Shown: positions 19,217-29,006, numbered from the stretch's first letter. The stretch: 64,000 bases of DNA from Gallaecimonas sp. GXIMD4217 (GCF_038087665.1 NZ_CP149925.1:771455-835454), one strand, 5' to 3'. Numbers and translations are program-made. Notes: a model not told the origin generated them from the letters alone.

Positions 19217-20251
19217 TCAGCCGGCCGCGCCGCAGGAACGGCGAATGACCGGCTCGGCGGCGATGGTGGCGCTGACCGCGTCCTGGCCGCGGATCTGCTC
19301 GATGAGGGTGTTGACCAGCATCTCGCCGGCCTTGGCGGTGTTCTGGCGCACCGTGGTCAGGGCCGGGTTGGCGAAGGCGGCCATCTGGATGTCGTCGAAG
19401 CCCACCACGGCCACGTCCTGGGGCACCCTGAGGCCGCGCTCGTTGAGGGCGCGGATGGCGCCCAGGGCGATGAGATCGCTGGCGCCGAACAGGGCGTCGA
19501 AGGGCTGGCCGCTGTCCAGCAGGGCGCAGGCGGCGCTGTGGCCGTCTTCCTCGGAGGACAGGGCATCGAAGCGCAACCCGCCATCGGCCTCGAGGCCGGC
19601 CTGCTCCAGGGCCTGGCGGTAGCCAAGGTAGCGGTCCAAGAATTCGGGGTAATGGTCGTCGGCGGTGCCGAGGAAGGCGATGCGGCGGCGGCTTAAGGAC
19701 AGCAGGTGGCCGGTGATGTCGCGGCCGCCCTGGAGGTTGTCGCAGCCGATGGACAGGCCCTGCTGGCCGGGCAGCACGGCGCCCCAGCGCACGAAGTGGG
19801 TGCCCTGGGCCAGCAGCTTGTCCAGCTTGGCCTGGTATGCCAGGTAGTCGCCGTAGCCCAAAAGGATGATGCCGTCGGCCTTCTTGCTGTCCTCGTAGTC
19901 GGCGTGCCAGTCGTCGCTGAGCTGCTGGAAGGAGACCAGCAGATCGTAGCCCTGGCGGGCGCAGGCGCGGGTGATGGCGCCCAGCATGGACAGGAAGAAG
20001 GGATTGATCTGGGACTCGTCCGGGGTCGGATCCTCGAACAACAGCAGCGCCAGGGTGCCGGTGTGCTGGGTCCGCAGGCTGGAGGCGTTCTTGTCGACCT
20101 TGTAGTTGAGCTCCCGGGCGATGGCCTGGATCCGGGCCCGGGTCTCGGCGTTGACCAGGGGGCTGCCGCGCAGGGCGCGGGAGACGGTGGACTGGGAAAC
20201 CCCAGCCAGATGGGCAATGTCGAAGGAGGTTGCCCTGCCTTTGTTTCGCAT
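19217..20251 (-). CDS. LacI-family repressor, probable maltodextrin regulator
   Basis: 344 residues. N-terminal lambda-repressor-like HTH (about 7-30: SFDIAHLAGVSQSTVSRALR), hinge helix, then a periplasmic-binding-protein fold for the effector (FEDPTPDESQINPFF, VVGFDDIQMAAFANPALTTV). Such repressors bind palindromes with a central CG, which fits the three ATACGTAT sites in this window. It is divergent from glucokinase with 77 bases between. No ATACGTAT copy is seen in its own promoter. The role is inferred from context. Confidence 0.9.
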   Translation of the reverse strand: MRNKGRATSFDIAHLAGVSQSTVSRALRGSPLVNAETRARIQAIARELNYKVDKNASSLRTQHTGTLALLLFEDPTPDESQINPFFLSMLGAITRACARQGYDLLVSFQQLSDDWHADYEDSKKADGIILLGYGDYLAYQAKLDKLLAQGTHFVRWGAVLPGQQGLSIGCDNLQGGRDITGHLLSLSRRRIAFLGTADDHYPEFLDRYLGYRQALEQAGLEADGGLRFDALSSEEDGHSAACALLDSGQPFDALFGASDLIALGAIRALNERGLRVPQDVAVVGFDDIQMAAFANPALTTVRQNTAKAGEMLVNTLIEQIRGQDAVSATIAAEPVIRRSCGAAG

Positions 20252-20328
20252 GGACCTGGCTTTCCCGGTTGCTGGAAGACAGGTGCTAAATTACCACACA
20301 ATGACAACCCAGGAATGACGCAGTAGCT

Positions 20329-21297
20329 ATGGCAGACATTGCAGCTCCCTATGTGGTCGCCGACATCGGTGGCACCAACGCCCGTTTTGGCCTGGTCACC
20401 GGCTTCGAGGATGGCCATTACCGCATCGAGCACCAGCAGCGCTACCCCAGCGGCGACTTCGCCGACATCCAGGCCCTGGTGGCCCATTACCTGGCCCAGG
20501 TGGCGCCATTTCAGCCGAAACAGGCCTGCCTGGCCGTGGCCGGTCCGGTCGGCGGCGATCAGGTGTACCTGACCAACCTGGGCTGGCGCTTCTCCATCCG
20601 GGCCCTGCAGCAGCAGCTGGGCCTGGCGCGGCTGGCCGTGATCAACGACTTCGTGGCCTATGCCAACGCCATACCGCTGCTGCCGCCCGAGGCCCTGGTG
20701 GAGGTACGCGGCGGCGAGCCGGTAGCGGGCGCGCCCCTGGCGGTGCTGGGGCCGGGCACCGGCCTGGGGGTGGCCTGCCTGGTGCCGCACAAGGACGGCT
20801 GGTCCGCCATCGGCTGCGAGGGGGGGCACATGGCCCTGGCGCCGGTCACCGAGCGCCAGCGCCAGGTGCTGGCGGTGCTGGCCGAGGAGTTGGGCTTCGT
20901 GTCCGCCGAGTCGGTGCTGTCCGGCACCGGCCTGCCCAACCTCTACAGGGCCGTGGCCAGGGTGCGGGGCGAAATCCCCAAGGCCTTAAGCGCCGCCGAC
21001 ATCAGCGAGCAGGCCCTGGACGGCGAGCCCTGCTGCCATGAGACCCTGAGCCTGTTCTGCCAATGGCTGGGCTCGGTGGCCTCGGACATCGCCCTGGCCC
21101 AGGGCGCCCGGGGTGGTCTGTACCTGGGCGGCGGCATACTGCCGCGCTTCCTGGCCTTCTTCCTGGACAGCGACTTCGTCAATGCCTTCACCCACAAGGG
21201 CATCATGGGCGGCTACCTGGGCCAGATCCCCATTCATCTCGCCATAGAGACCCATTCGGCCTTGACCGGTGCCGCCGCCTGGCTGGATAAGCCCTAG
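20329..21297 (+). CDS. glk: Glucokinase
   Basis: 322 residues, close to E. coli Glk (321). Phosphorylates glucose released by the cytoplasmic alpha-glucosidase. ATP-binding [14 protein letters not shown] near the N-terminus, catalytic loop with [28 protein letters not shown], and the glucose-binding [19 protein letters not shown] is the second phosphate loop. Divergent from the LacI gene. Its stop codon interlocks with the stop of the convergent GNAT gene (21294-21297). Confidence 0.95.
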   Translation: MADIAAPYVVADIGGTNARFGLVTGFEDGHYRIEHQQRYPSGDFADIQALVAHYLAQVAPFQPKQACLAVAGPVGGDQVYLTNLGWRFSIRALQQQLGLARLAVINDFVAYANAIPLLPPEALVEVRGGEPVAGAPLAVLGPGTGLGVACLVPHKDGWSAIGCEGGHMALAPVTERQRQVLAVLAEELGFVSAESVLSGTGLPNLYRAVARVRGEIPKALSAADISEQALDGEPCCHETLSLFCQWLGSVASDIALAQGARGGLYLGGGILPRFLAFFLDSDFVNAFTHKGIMGGYLGQIPIHLAIETHSALTGAAAWLDKP

Positions 21298-21794
21298 AGA
21301 TCCAGCGCCATACAGATCTCGCAGTCGCCGTGGCCGGTGTTGCCCAAAGGCCCCGGCAGGCGTTTAAAGCCCAGCTTCTGGTAAAGGACCAGTGCCTCGC
21401 CGAGGGCGGCGGTGGTCTCCAGGTAACAGCGGCGGTAGCCCTGCGCCCGGGCGAAGGCCAGGGCCTTCAGGGCCAGGCGTTTGCCGAGGCCCAGGCCCCT
21501 GAGCTCGGCCAGGAAATACATTTTCTGCAGTTCGCAGGTGTCGGCCTCGCCCCCGGCCAGGGGCGCCAGGCCGCCCCCGCCCAGCAGCCGCCCGTCCGGG
21601 CCCAGGATCACCCAATAGGCCGAACCCTGGCCCTGGTAACATTCGAACAGCCGATCCAGGTTGGGATCCGATACCCCATAGCCCTTGTCGGCGGTCAGGC
21701 CGTACTCGGCGGAAACAGTGCGGATCACCCGGGCCATGGCGGCGTTGTCGTCGCGGGTCATGGGGCGTATCTGCCAGGCGGCGGCTTGGCTCAT
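21294..21794 (-). CDS. GNAT family N-acetyltransferase
   Basis: 166 residues of the GNAT fold. The acetyl-CoA loop is [14 protein letters not shown], followed by [27 protein letters not shown]. Start [14 protein letters not shown] at 21794 has a perfect GAGGAGG ribosome site. The frame is open far upstream on this strand, but that part is the shadow of the M48 gene. Substrate unknown. It ends against glk with overlapping stop codons. Confidence 0.85.
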   Translation of the reverse strand: MSQAAAWQIRPMTRDDNAAMARVIRTVSAEYGLTADKGYGVSDPNLDRLFECYQGQGSAYWVILGPDGRLLGGGGLAPLAGGEADTCELQKMYFLAELRGLGLGKRLALKALAFARAQGYRRCYLETTAALGEALVLYQKLGFKRLPGPLGNTGHGDCEICMALDL

Positions 21795-21917
21795 GGGAAC
21801 CTCCTCTTTGGGCGCTTTCATCTTAAGGCATGCCGGGGGCCATTCAACAGCGCACTGCGCCTTGCGCCGAGGCGGCCCAGGGGAAACAATAGGGAAAATG
21901 TCTTGGAGGACAACGTG

Positions 21918-22697
21918 ATGAAGAAACTGCTCGCCCTGGCCATGGCCGCCGCCCTGGCCGGTTGTGCCCAGAGCCCCACCGGTCGGGATCAGATCCTGCT
22001 GCTGGACAACAGCCAGGTGGCCCAGATGGGCGCCCGCTCCTTCGAAGAGCTGAAGCAGAAGGAAAAGATCAGCACGGACCGCCGCCAGAACGCCTATGTG
22101 CAGTGCGTGGCCGGCGCCATCACCCGCGTGCTGCCCAGGGAGCAGCAGGGCAGCTGGGAAGTGGTGCTGTTCGAGTCCAAGTCGGTGAACGCCTTTGCCC
22201 TGCCGGGCAAGAAGATCGGTGTCTACACCGGGCTCTTGCAGGTGGCCGAGAACCAGGACCAGCTGGCCGCCGTCATCGGCCACGAGGTGGGCCATGTGCT
22301 GGCCAACCATTCCAACGAGCGGCTCAGCCAGAACCAGCTGACCCAGGTGGGCATGGCCCTGGGCGATGCCGCCCTGGGCATGGCCGGGGTGCAGAACCGC
22401 GATCTGTGGATGGCCGGCCTGGGCGTGGGTGCCCAGGTCGGGGTGCTGCTGCCCTTTTCCCGTACCCATGAATCCGAGGCGGACGCCATCGGCCTGGAGC
22501 TGATGGCCAAGGCCGGCTTCGATCCCAATGCCTCGGTGGCGCTGTGGCGGAACATGGCCAGGCAGGGCAGCGGTGCCCCGGTGGAATTCCTGTCCACCCA
22601 CCCCAGCCCCGGCACCCGCATCGGCAAGCTGCAGGCCGGCATTCCCAAGGTGCTGCCCAGCTACCGGGCGGCCAGCCCCAAGCCCAACTGCCGCTGA
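21918..22697 (+). CDS. M48 metalloprotease lipoprotein (LoiP/YcaL-like)
   Basis: 259 residues. Lipoprotein signal with lipobox LAGC, so probably attached to the inner leaflet of the outer membrane. Zinc motif HEVGH at residues 122-126 ([13 protein letters not shown]) and the third ligand in [13 protein letters not shown]. The C-terminus has [15 protein letters not shown], usual for YcaL/LoiP-type proteases that trim misfolded outer-membrane proteins. ATG at 21918 has GGAGGA seven bases upstream. It converges on a small I42-type inhibitor gene. Confidence 0.92.
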   Translation: MKKLLALAMAAALAGCAQSPTGRDQILLLDNSQVAQMGARSFEELKQKEKISTDRRQNAYVQCVAGAITRVLPREQQGSWEVVLFESKSVNAFALPGKKIGVYTGLLQVAENQDQLAAVIGHEVGHVLANHSNERLSQNQLTQVGMALGDAALGMAGVQNRDLWMAGLGVGAQVGVLLPFSRTHESEADAIGLELMAKAGFDPNASVALWRNMARQGSGAPVEFLSTHPSPGTRIGKLQAGIPKVLPSYRAASPKPNCR

Positions 22698-22699
22698 CA

Positions 22700-22727
22700 A
22701 AAAAGCCCGCCATCAGGCGGGCTTTTT
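22700..22727. terminator. Bidirectional terminator after the M48 lipoprotein gene
   Basis: AAAAAGCCCGCC / GGCGGGCTTTTT with loop ATCA, between convergent genes. Confidence 0.92.
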
Positions 22728-22741
22728 ACTGTCAGGGCCGG

Positions 22742-23068
22742 TCAGGGCTCGATGATCACGAAGCGGTTTTCCATCGGCGTCGGCTCGGCGATGGTGGGCT
22801 GGGGATGGGTGTACTTGACCTGCCTGAACATCAGGTTGCCTTCGCCCGGCTCCAGGGCGATGAAGGTGAAGCGGCGGGTGCCGGGGACGCCGACCATGCC
22901 GGGCAGGGCCTGGCCGGGGATATGGGTGTCTTCCGCCAGGGCCAGGCCGCGGGGCATGTCGGTCAGGCAGACATTGAAGCCGGTGGACGGGTTGTCTTCC
23001 AGCTGGATGACGACGGGCTCGCCCACTCTCACCTTGATGGGGGGCAGTACGGATTCTGCTGGGTGCAT
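22742..23068 (-). CDS. Chagasin-type (I42) peptidase inhibitor domain protein
   Basis: 108 residues. The three inhibitory loops of the chagasin/I42 fold can be recognised: NPSTGF near residue 26, a Gly-rich loop in MVGVPGTRRFTF, and FRQVKYTHPQPT in the position of the usual RPW loop. I42 proteins inhibit papain-type cysteine proteases. No signal peptide is seen from ATG at 23068, which has AAGGAG upstream, so it would act in the cytoplasm unless the start is wrong. Its neighbour is a metalloprotease, not a papain-type target. Confidence 0.72.
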   Translation of the reverse strand: MHPAESVLPPIKVRVGEPVVIQLEDNPSTGFNVCLTDMPRGLALAEDTHIPGQALPGMVGVPGTRRFTFIALEPGEGNLMFRQVKYTHPQPTIAEPTPMENRFVIIEP

Positions 23069-23172
23069 CCTTTTTCTCCTTGACTGTTCCGATATGACAC
23101 CTGGTCGGTGCCCGTTCAGTGTAAGAAGGCGATGGCGTGCGGATCAGTATCAGCTTGGTATCAGTAGCGACA

Positions 23173-23199
23173 AAAAAGCCCGCATTTTGCGGGCTTTTT
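23173..23199 (-). terminator. Terminator after the NhaC-family carrier gene
   Basis: AAAAAGCCCGC / GCGGGCTTTTT with a five-base loop, T-run on the minus strand. It may also act for plus-strand read-through. Confidence 0.88.
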
Positions 23200-23212
23200 C
23201 AATCCAGGGCGC

Positions 23213-24517
23213 TCAGGCGGTGGCCACCTGGGGCGCCTGGCTCCTGGCCAGGACGATGGAGGCCAGGGCCAGGGTCGCCAGCACCAGCACATAGCCGCTG
23301 TGGCTGACCGCCGCCAGGGGCGAGATGGCGAAGCTGGAGCCCAGCAGCAGCGCCTGGGCGCCCCAGGGCAGCAGGCCCTGGCTGACGCAGGCGAAGATGT
23401 CCAGCAGCGAGGCGCTGCGCTTGGCCTCGATGCCCTGCTGCTCGGCCAGCTCCCTGGCCACGCTACCTGTGACGATGATGGACACGGTGTTGTTGGCGGT
23501 GCAGGCGTTGGTGCTGGCCACCAGGCCGGCGATGGCCAGCTCGCCGCCCCGGCGGGAGCCGGCGCCGCGGCCCAGCTTCTGGGCCAGCCAGGCCAGGCCG
23601 CCCTGGCGCTCCATCAGGGCGCCCAGGCCGCCCATCAGCAGCGACAGTATGAAGATCTCCTGCATGCCGGTGAAGCCGGCGTAGATGTCCTTGGCGAAGC
23701 TGGCCAGCTGGTAGTCGCCGGCCAGGCCCACCAGGCCCGCAAAGGCAATGCCCAGCAGCAGCACCACGAACACGTTCACCCCGGCCACGGCCAGCACCAG
23801 GATACTCAGGTAGGGCAGCACCGGCAGCAGCTGCACCTCGCGCGCGGCGATCTCGGCGGCGCCCTCGCCGGCGAAGGCCAGCCAGATCAGGGTCAGGATG
23901 GCGGCGGGCAGGGCCAGGCGCACGTTGGCGCGGAACTTGTCCTTCATCTCGCAGCCCTGGCTGCGGGTGGCGGCGATGGTGGTGTCGGAGATGATGGACA
24001 GGTTGTCGCCGAACATGGCGCCGGACAGCAGGGCGCCGGCGGTCAGGGCCAGGGACAGATCCGCCTCCTGGGCCAGGCCCAGGGCCACCGGCGCCAGGGC
24101 GGCTATGGTGCCCATGGAGGTGCCCATGGCGGTGGCGATAAAGGCGGCGATCACGAACAGGCCGGGCAGCAGCAGCTCGGCGGGGATCAGGCTCAGGCCC
24201 AGGTTGACGGTGGCGTCGACGCCGCCGGTGGCCTTGGCCACGGCGGCAAAGGCGCCGGCCAGCAGGTAGATCAGGCACATGGCCATGATGTTGCTGTGGC
24301 CGCAGCCGGCCAGGAACTGTTCGACCGTCCTGTTGAGGCTGTCACGGGACAGCAGCACCGCCAGGATCAGGGCCGGCAGCACCGCCACCGGGGCCGGCAG
24401 CTGGTAGAAGGCGTAGTCCACGCCCTGGCTGGTCAGGTAGGCGCCCACGCCCAGGAACAGGGCCAGGAAGGCCAGCAGGGGCAGCAGGGCCAGGGCATTG
24501 GCTTGGGGTTTTGACAT
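23213..24517 (-). CDS. metT: NhaC-superfamily carrier, probable methionine transporter MetT
   Basis: 434 residues with 10-12 hydrophobic segments. NhaC-type features are ATAMGTSMGTIAALAPVALG, GAMFGDNLSIISDTT and ASTNACTANNTVSIIVTG. Homology alone says Na+/H+ antiporter. However, four tandem MetJ-type boxes lie upstream (24616-24647), and NhaC-superfamily carriers under methionine control have been predicted by comparative genomics to be methionine transporters (MetT). I therefore favour methionine uptake. Start MSKPQAN at 24517 has GAGGA upstream; the open frame before it is not family-like. Confidence 0.75.
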   Translation of the reverse strand: MSKPQANALALLPLLAFLALFLGVGAYLTSQGVDYAFYQLPAPVAVLPALILAVLLSRDSLNRTVEQFLAGCGHSNIMAMCLIYLLAGAFAAVAKATGGVDATVNLGLSLIPAELLLPGLFVIAAFIATAMGTSMGTIAALAPVALGLAQEADLSLALTAGALLSGAMFGDNLSIISDTTIAATRSQGCEMKDKFRANVRLALPAAILTLIWLAFAGEGAAEIAAREVQLLPVLPYLSILVLAVAGVNVFVVLLLGIAFAGLVGLAGDYQLASFAKDIYAGFTGMQEIFILSLLMGGLGALMERQGGLAWLAQKLGRGAGSRRGGELAIAGLVASTNACTANNTVSIIVTGSVARELAEQQGIEAKRSASLLDIFACVSQGLLPWGAQALLLGSSFAISPLAAVSHSGYVLVLATLALASIVLARSQAPQVATA

Positions 24518-24615
24518 GGGTACATCCTCGGAGCTTGGTTTAGCGGCATTTGTTTGCTGCGCCCGCAAGCCAGGGGCAAATCGGCGCAGAGCGGGGAAGG
24601 CTAAGGTATCGGTCT

Positions 24616-24647
24616 GAACGTGTCAACGTTTAGACGGCTAAACGTCC
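24616..24647. promoter_or_regulatory. Four tandem MetJ boxes
   Basis: Contiguous octamers GAACGTGT, CAACGTTT, AGACGGCT, AAACGTCC match the MetJ consensus AGACGTCT at 5, 5, 7 and 6 of 8 positions, in exact eight-base phase. They overlap a minus-strand TTGACA (rc of 24621-24626) about 100 bases before the NhaC-family gene. The divergent RND operon starts 140 bases away and is a less likely target. Confidence 0.78.
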
Positions 24648-24786
24648 GTATTTTACAATTCGTAAACAAGGGTAAAGTTGCCGGCGGATTGTCGCAGGCG
24701 GTTGTCGCCACGGCGTATCCTGTGCCCTCATGCCACATTAGCTGCGTATAGTGCAGCCATCTCCGATAAAAGGAATGAGCGAGTCC

Positions 24787-25851
24787 ATGACAAGCAGAGT
24801 CGTATCCCTGGCACTGGCCCTGATGGTGGCCGCAGGTGCCGCCTGGTATTTCTGGCCCGGCCAAGGGCAGCAGCAGGGCAGGGCGGCCCGGGGCCCGGTG
24901 TCCGTGGTGACCACCGAGGTCCGGCAGCAGCTGCTCAGCGACGAGGTAGAGGCCCTGGGCACGGCCCAGGCCAACGAGGCCGTCCAGCTGACCGCCAGCG
25001 TCAGCGACCGGGTGGCCAGGGTCCATTTCCAGGACGGCGATACCGCCCAGGCCGGCCAGTTGCTGGTGACCCTGGAGCACGGCGAGGAAGAGGCCGAGGT
25101 CACGGCCGCCCAGGTGGATCTCAAGGAGCAGCAGCGCGAATATAAGCGCATCCAGGCCCTGGTACGCAACAAAACGGTGCCGGCCTCCGAGCTGGATCGG
25201 CTGCAGAGCGCCATCGACCTGGCCCGGGCCGAGCTGGCCCAGGCCGAGGCCAAGCTGGCCGACCGCTTCATCCGCGCCCCCTTTGCCGGCGTGCTGGGCT
25301 TTCGCCAGGTCAGCCCCGGCTCCCTGGTCAGCCAGGGCACTGTGGTGACCACCCTGGACGACCTGCACCGGATCAAGCTCGACTTCCAGGTACCGGAGCG
25401 TTACCTGGGGCTGCTGGCGCCGGGCAAGACCATCCATGCCCACAGCGACGCCGCCGGCGGCAGCTTCGAAGGTGTGGTCAGCTCCATAGCGCCGCGGGTA
25501 GATCCGGTGTCCCGCTCCGCCAGCATCCGCGCCATCCTCGACAACGCCGACGGCAGGCTCAGGCCCGGCATGCTGATGACGGTGCGCCTGGTGCGTGAGG
25601 CCCGCCAGGCCCTGGCGGTGCCGGAGGCGGCGGTGTTCCTGATCAAGGAGCAGTCCTACGTCTATGTGGTCAACGGGGATGCCCAGGTGGAGCAGCGCCC
25701 GGTGCAGACCGGCCTGCGCCTGCCCGGGCTGGTGGAGATCACCGCCGGCCTCGACGAGGGCGAACAGATCATCACCCGCGGCCTGCTCAAGGTGCGCCCC
25801 GGCGCCAAGGTGGTGACCAAGGCCGCCGACATCCCCGGAGGTGAGGCGTGA
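24787..25851 (+). CDS. RND efflux periplasmic adaptor (membrane fusion protein)
   Basis: 354 residues. N-terminal membrane anchor or signal (about 4-25), barrel-sandwich lipoyl halves with a coiled coil between (KEQQREYKRIQALVRNKTVPA ... AELAQAEAKLADRFIRAPFAGVLG), then a beta-barrel and a membrane-proximal domain. It links an inner-membrane RND pump to an outer-membrane channel. ATG at 24787 was chosen so that the hydrophobic segment is at the N-terminus; ATG at 24775 is in frame. It overlaps the RND gene by four bases (GTGA). Confidence 0.9.
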   Translation: MTSRVVSLALALMVAAGAAWYFWPGQGQQQGRAARGPVSVVTTEVRQQLLSDEVEALGTAQANEAVQLTASVSDRVARVHFQDGDTAQAGQLLVTLEHGEEEAEVTAAQVDLKEQQREYKRIQALVRNKTVPASELDRLQSAIDLARAELAQAEAKLADRFIRAPFAGVLGFRQVSPGSLVSQGTVVTTLDDLHRIKLDFQVPERYLGLLAPGKTIHAHSDAAGGSFEGVVSSIAPRVDPVSRSASIRAILDNADGRLRPGMLMTVRLVREARQALAVPEAAVFLIKEQSYVYVVNGDAQVEQRPVQTGLRLPGLVEITAGLDEGEQIITRGLLKVRPGAKVVTKAADIPGGEA

Positions 25852-28800
25852 TCATCACCGACCTGTCGGTCCGGCGGCCGGTGCTGGCGTCGGTCATCTC
25901 GCTGCTGATCATCGCCTTCGGCCTGGTGGCCTTCGGCAAGCTGCCGCTGCGGGAATACCCCAATATCGATCCGCCTGTGGTGTCCATCTCCACCGCCTAC
26001 CGGGGCGCCTCGGCGGCGGTGGTGGAGTCGCGCATCACCCAGGTGCTGGAGGACCGCATCTCCGGCATCGAGGGCATCCGCCATATCGGCTCCTCCAGCC
26101 AGGACGGCCGCTCCAGCATCAACATCGAGTTCGACATCAGCCGCGACATCGACGCCGCCACCAACGACGTGCGCGACAAGATCTCCCGGGCCCTGGGCAA
26201 CCTGCCCGAGGAGGCGGATCCGCCCGAGGTGTCCAAGGCCGGCTCCGACGACGACACCATCATGTGGCTGAACCTGATGTCCCAGCGCATGTCGGTGCGC
26301 GAGCTTACCGACTATGCCGACCGCTACTTGGTGGACCGCTTCTCCACCCTGGACGGGGTGGCCCGGGTGCGCATCGGCGGCGAGCAGCGCAGCGCCATGC
26401 GCATCTGGCTGGACCGCCAGGCCCTGGCGGCCCGCGGCCTGACCGTGGCCGACGTGGAATCGGCCCTGCGCAGCGAGAACGTCGAGCTGCCCGCCGGCGG
26501 CATGGAGTCCCTGGAGCGCTTCTTCTCGTTGCGCCTGGAGCGCCAGTACCAGAGCGCCGAGGACTTCGCCGCCCTGGTGATCGGCACCGGCGCCGACGGC
26601 TACCTGGTGCGCCTGGCCGACGTGGCCCGGGTGGAGGAAAGCGCCGAGGACGACCGCAAGCTGTTTCGCGGCAACGGCGAGAACATGATTGGCCTGGGCA
26701 TCGGCAAGACCTCCACCGCCAACACCCTGGAGGTGGCCCGCCAGGCCAAGGCCCTGGTGGCGCAGATCAAGGCCAGCCTGCCCGAGGGCATGGAGCTTAT
26801 CGTCGGCTACGACTCATCCGTCTTCATCGAGCGCTCGGTGGAGGAGGTCTACCAGACCCTGTTCATCGCCATGGGCCTGGTGGTGATCGTCATCTACCTG
26901 TTCCTGGGCTCGGTGCGGGCCATGCTGATCCCGGCCCTGGCGCTGCCGGTGTCGTTGATGGGCGCCTTCATCGTGCTCTATGCCCTGGGCTTCACCATCA
27001 ACCTCTTGACCCTGCTGGCGATGATCCTGGCCATCGGCATGGTGGTGGACGACGCCATCGTCATGCTGGAGAACATCCACAGGCGCATCGAGGAAGGGGA
27101 GAAGCCCCTGGTGGCGGCCTTCCTGGGCGCCCGCCAGGTGTCCTTCGCGGTCGTCGCCACCACGGCGGTGCTGATCTCGGTGTTCCTGCCCATCACCTTC
27201 CTGGAAGGGGATCTGGGCAAGCTGTTCACCGAGTTCTCGGTGGCCATGGCGGCGGCGGTGATCTTCTCCTCCATCGTCGCCCTGACGCTGTCGCCCATGA
27301 TGTGCTCCAAGCTGCTCACCGAGCACGAGGGCCACACCGGCATGACCGCCTGGGTGGACGACAAGCTGGGCAGGCTGGCCGGCCTCTACAAGCGTCTGCT
27401 GGCCCGGCTGATCAGGCACCCCTTCTACGTGGTGGCCATGATCCTCGGTGGCCTGGGCGGCAGCGCCTGGCTCAACCAGCAGATCCCCAGCGAGTTCTCG
27501 CCCCCCGAGGACCGCGGCTCCTTCTTCATGTTCGTCAACGGTCCCGAGGGCGCCTCCTACCAGTACATGGAACAGTACATGGACGAGATAGAACGGCGCC
27601 TGCTGCCCATGACCGGCGAGGACGGCGAGCTGCACCGGATGATCCTGATCGCGCCGAGGGGCTGGGGCGGGGTCCAGGCCTTCAACACCGGCATGGGCAT
27701 CTTCGCCCTCAAGGACTGGTCCGAGCGCCGTTCGGTGTTCGAGATCACCAACGAGATCCGCGCCAAGCTGGGTGATCTCAGCGGCATCCGCTCCTTTGCC
27801 GTGGTTCGCAGCGCCTTCGGCCGCGGCACCGGCAAGCCGGTGCAGTTCGTGCTGGGTGGCCCAGACTATGAGTCGCTGCGCCAGTGGCGGGACATCGTCA
27901 TGGCCAAGGCCGCCGAGAACCCCGGCCTGGTGGGCCTGGACGACGACTACAAGGAAACCAAGCCGCAGCTGAAGCTGGACGTGGATCTGGACAGGGCCGC
28001 CGACCTCGGCGTGTCCATGAACACCATAGGCCGGACCCTGGAATCCATGCTGGGCTCGCGGGTGGTGACCACCTACATCCGCGGCGGTGAGGAATACGAC
28101 GTGATCCTGGAAGGGGAACGGGACAAGCAGCGCTCGCCCCAGGATATCGGCGGCATCTATGTGCGCGCCGACCAGAGCGGCCAGCTGATCCCGCTGTCGG
28201 CCCTGGTGACCCTGCGCGAGGTGGCCGATGCGTCCAACCTCAACCGCTACAACAGGATGCGGGCCATCACCATAGAGGCCAACCTGGCCGACGGCTACAG
28301 CCTGGGCGAGGCCCTGGCCTACCTGGACGATCTGGTGGCCCGTGAGCTGCCCGCCGAGGCGGCGGTGAGCTACAAGGGCCCCTCCCTGGACTACAAGGAA
28401 TCCGGCGAGTCGGTGTACTTCATCTTCGCCCTGGCCCTGGGGGTGGTGTTCCTGGTGCTGGCGGCCCAGTTCGAGAGCTATGTGCACCCGCTGGTGATCA
28501 TGCTGTCGGTGCCCCTGGCCATGGCCGGGGCCCTGCTGGGCCTGCACCTGACCAATCAGACCCTCAACATCTACAGCCAGATCGGCATCATCATGCTGAT
28601 CGGCCTGGCGGCCAAGAACGGCATCCTCATCGTCGAGTTCGCCAACCAGCTCCGCGACGAGGGCAGGGACTTCATCGAGTCGTTGCTGGAGGCCTCGGCC
28701 CAGCGGCTGCGGCCGATCCTGATGACCGGCATCACCACCGCCGCCGGCGCCGTGCCCCTGGTGCTGGCCACCGGTGCCGGCGCCGAGACCCGCTACGTGA

Positions 28801-28988
28801 TCGGCGTGGTGGTGCTGGCCGGCATCCTCATGGCCACCTTCTTCACCCTGCTGGTGACACCGGTGATGTACGCCTGGCTGGCCAGGGGTACCCGTTCGCC
28901 CGAGGCGGTGACCCGGGAGCTGGAGCAGGCCCTGGCCCGCGAGGGCAAGGGCGAGGCCCTGGCGCCCGACGACCACAGGGCGGCCTGA
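25848..28988 (+). CDS. RND efflux pump inner-membrane subunit (HAE1 family)
   Basis: 1046 residues with the usual 12 transmembrane helices and two large periplasmic loops. MIITDLSVRRPVLASVISLLI starts TM1, and GYDSSVFIERSVEEV precedes TM2. The proton-relay aspartates D401-D402 lie in TM4 (GMVVDDAIVMLENIHRRIEEG). GLAAKNGILIVEFANQLRDEG is in the second half. GTG start overlaps the adaptor gene. No outer-membrane factor is encoded nearby, so it probably uses a TolC-type channel from elsewhere. Substrate cannot be predicted. Confidence 0.95.
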   Translation: MIITDLSVRRPVLASVISLLIIAFGLVAFGKLPLREYPNIDPPVVSISTAYRGASAAVVESRITQVLEDRISGIEGIRHIGSSSQDGRSSINIEFDISRDIDAATNDVRDKISRALGNLPEEADPPEVSKAGSDDDTIMWLNLMSQRMSVRELTDYADRYLVDRFSTLDGVARVRIGGEQRSAMRIWLDRQALAARGLTVADVESALRSENVELPAGGMESLERFFSLRLERQYQSAEDFAALVIGTGADGYLVRLADVARVEESAEDDRKLFRGNGENMIGLGIGKTSTANTLEVARQAKALVAQIKASLPEGMELIVGYDSSVFIERSVEEVYQTLFIAMGLVVIVIYLFLGSVRAMLIPALALPVSLMGAFIVLYALGFTINLLTLLAMILAIGMVVDDAIVMLENIHRRIEEGEKPLVAAFLGARQVSFAVVATTAVLISVFLPITFLEGDLGKLFTEFSVAMAAAVIFSSIVALTLSPMMCSKLLTEHEGHTGMTAWVDDKLGRLAGLYKRLLARLIRHPFYVVAMILGGLGGSAWLNQQIPSEFSPPEDRGSFFMFVNGPEGASYQYMEQYMDEIERRLLPMTGEDGELHRMILIAPRGWGGVQAFNTGMGIFALKDWSERRSVFEITNEIRAKLGDLSGIRSFAVVRSAFGRGTGKPVQFVLGGPDYESLRQWRDIVMAKAAENPGLVGLDDDYKETKPQLKLDVDLDRAADLGVSMNTIGRTLESMLGSRVVTTYIRGGEEYDVILEGERDKQRSPQDIGGIYVRADQSGQLIPLSALVTLREVADASNLNRYNRMRAITIEANLADGYSLGEALAYLDDLVARELPAEAAVSYKGPSLDYKESGESVYFIFALALGVVFLVLAAQFESYVHPLVIMLSVPLAMAGALLGLHLTNQTLNIYSQIGIIMLIGLAAKNGILIVEFANQLRDEGRDFIESLLEASAQRLRPILMTGITTAAGAVPLVLATGAGAETRYVIGVVVLAGILMATFFTLLVTPVMYAWLARGTRSPEAVTRELEQALAREGKGEALAPDDHRAA

Positions 28989-29006
28989 AACGTCGGATGA
29001 GTAGCG

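Noticed and set aside
21330-22697. Long open frames on both strands around the M48 lipoprotein gene
   Set aside because: They are shadows produced by high GC. Only the GNAT (21294-21794) and M48 (21918-22697) parts have starts, ribosome sites and family motifs.
24601-25443. Minus-strand frame crossing the MetJ boxes and the RND adaptor
   Set aside because: Antisense shadow of the adaptor gene; no ribosome site or family motif.
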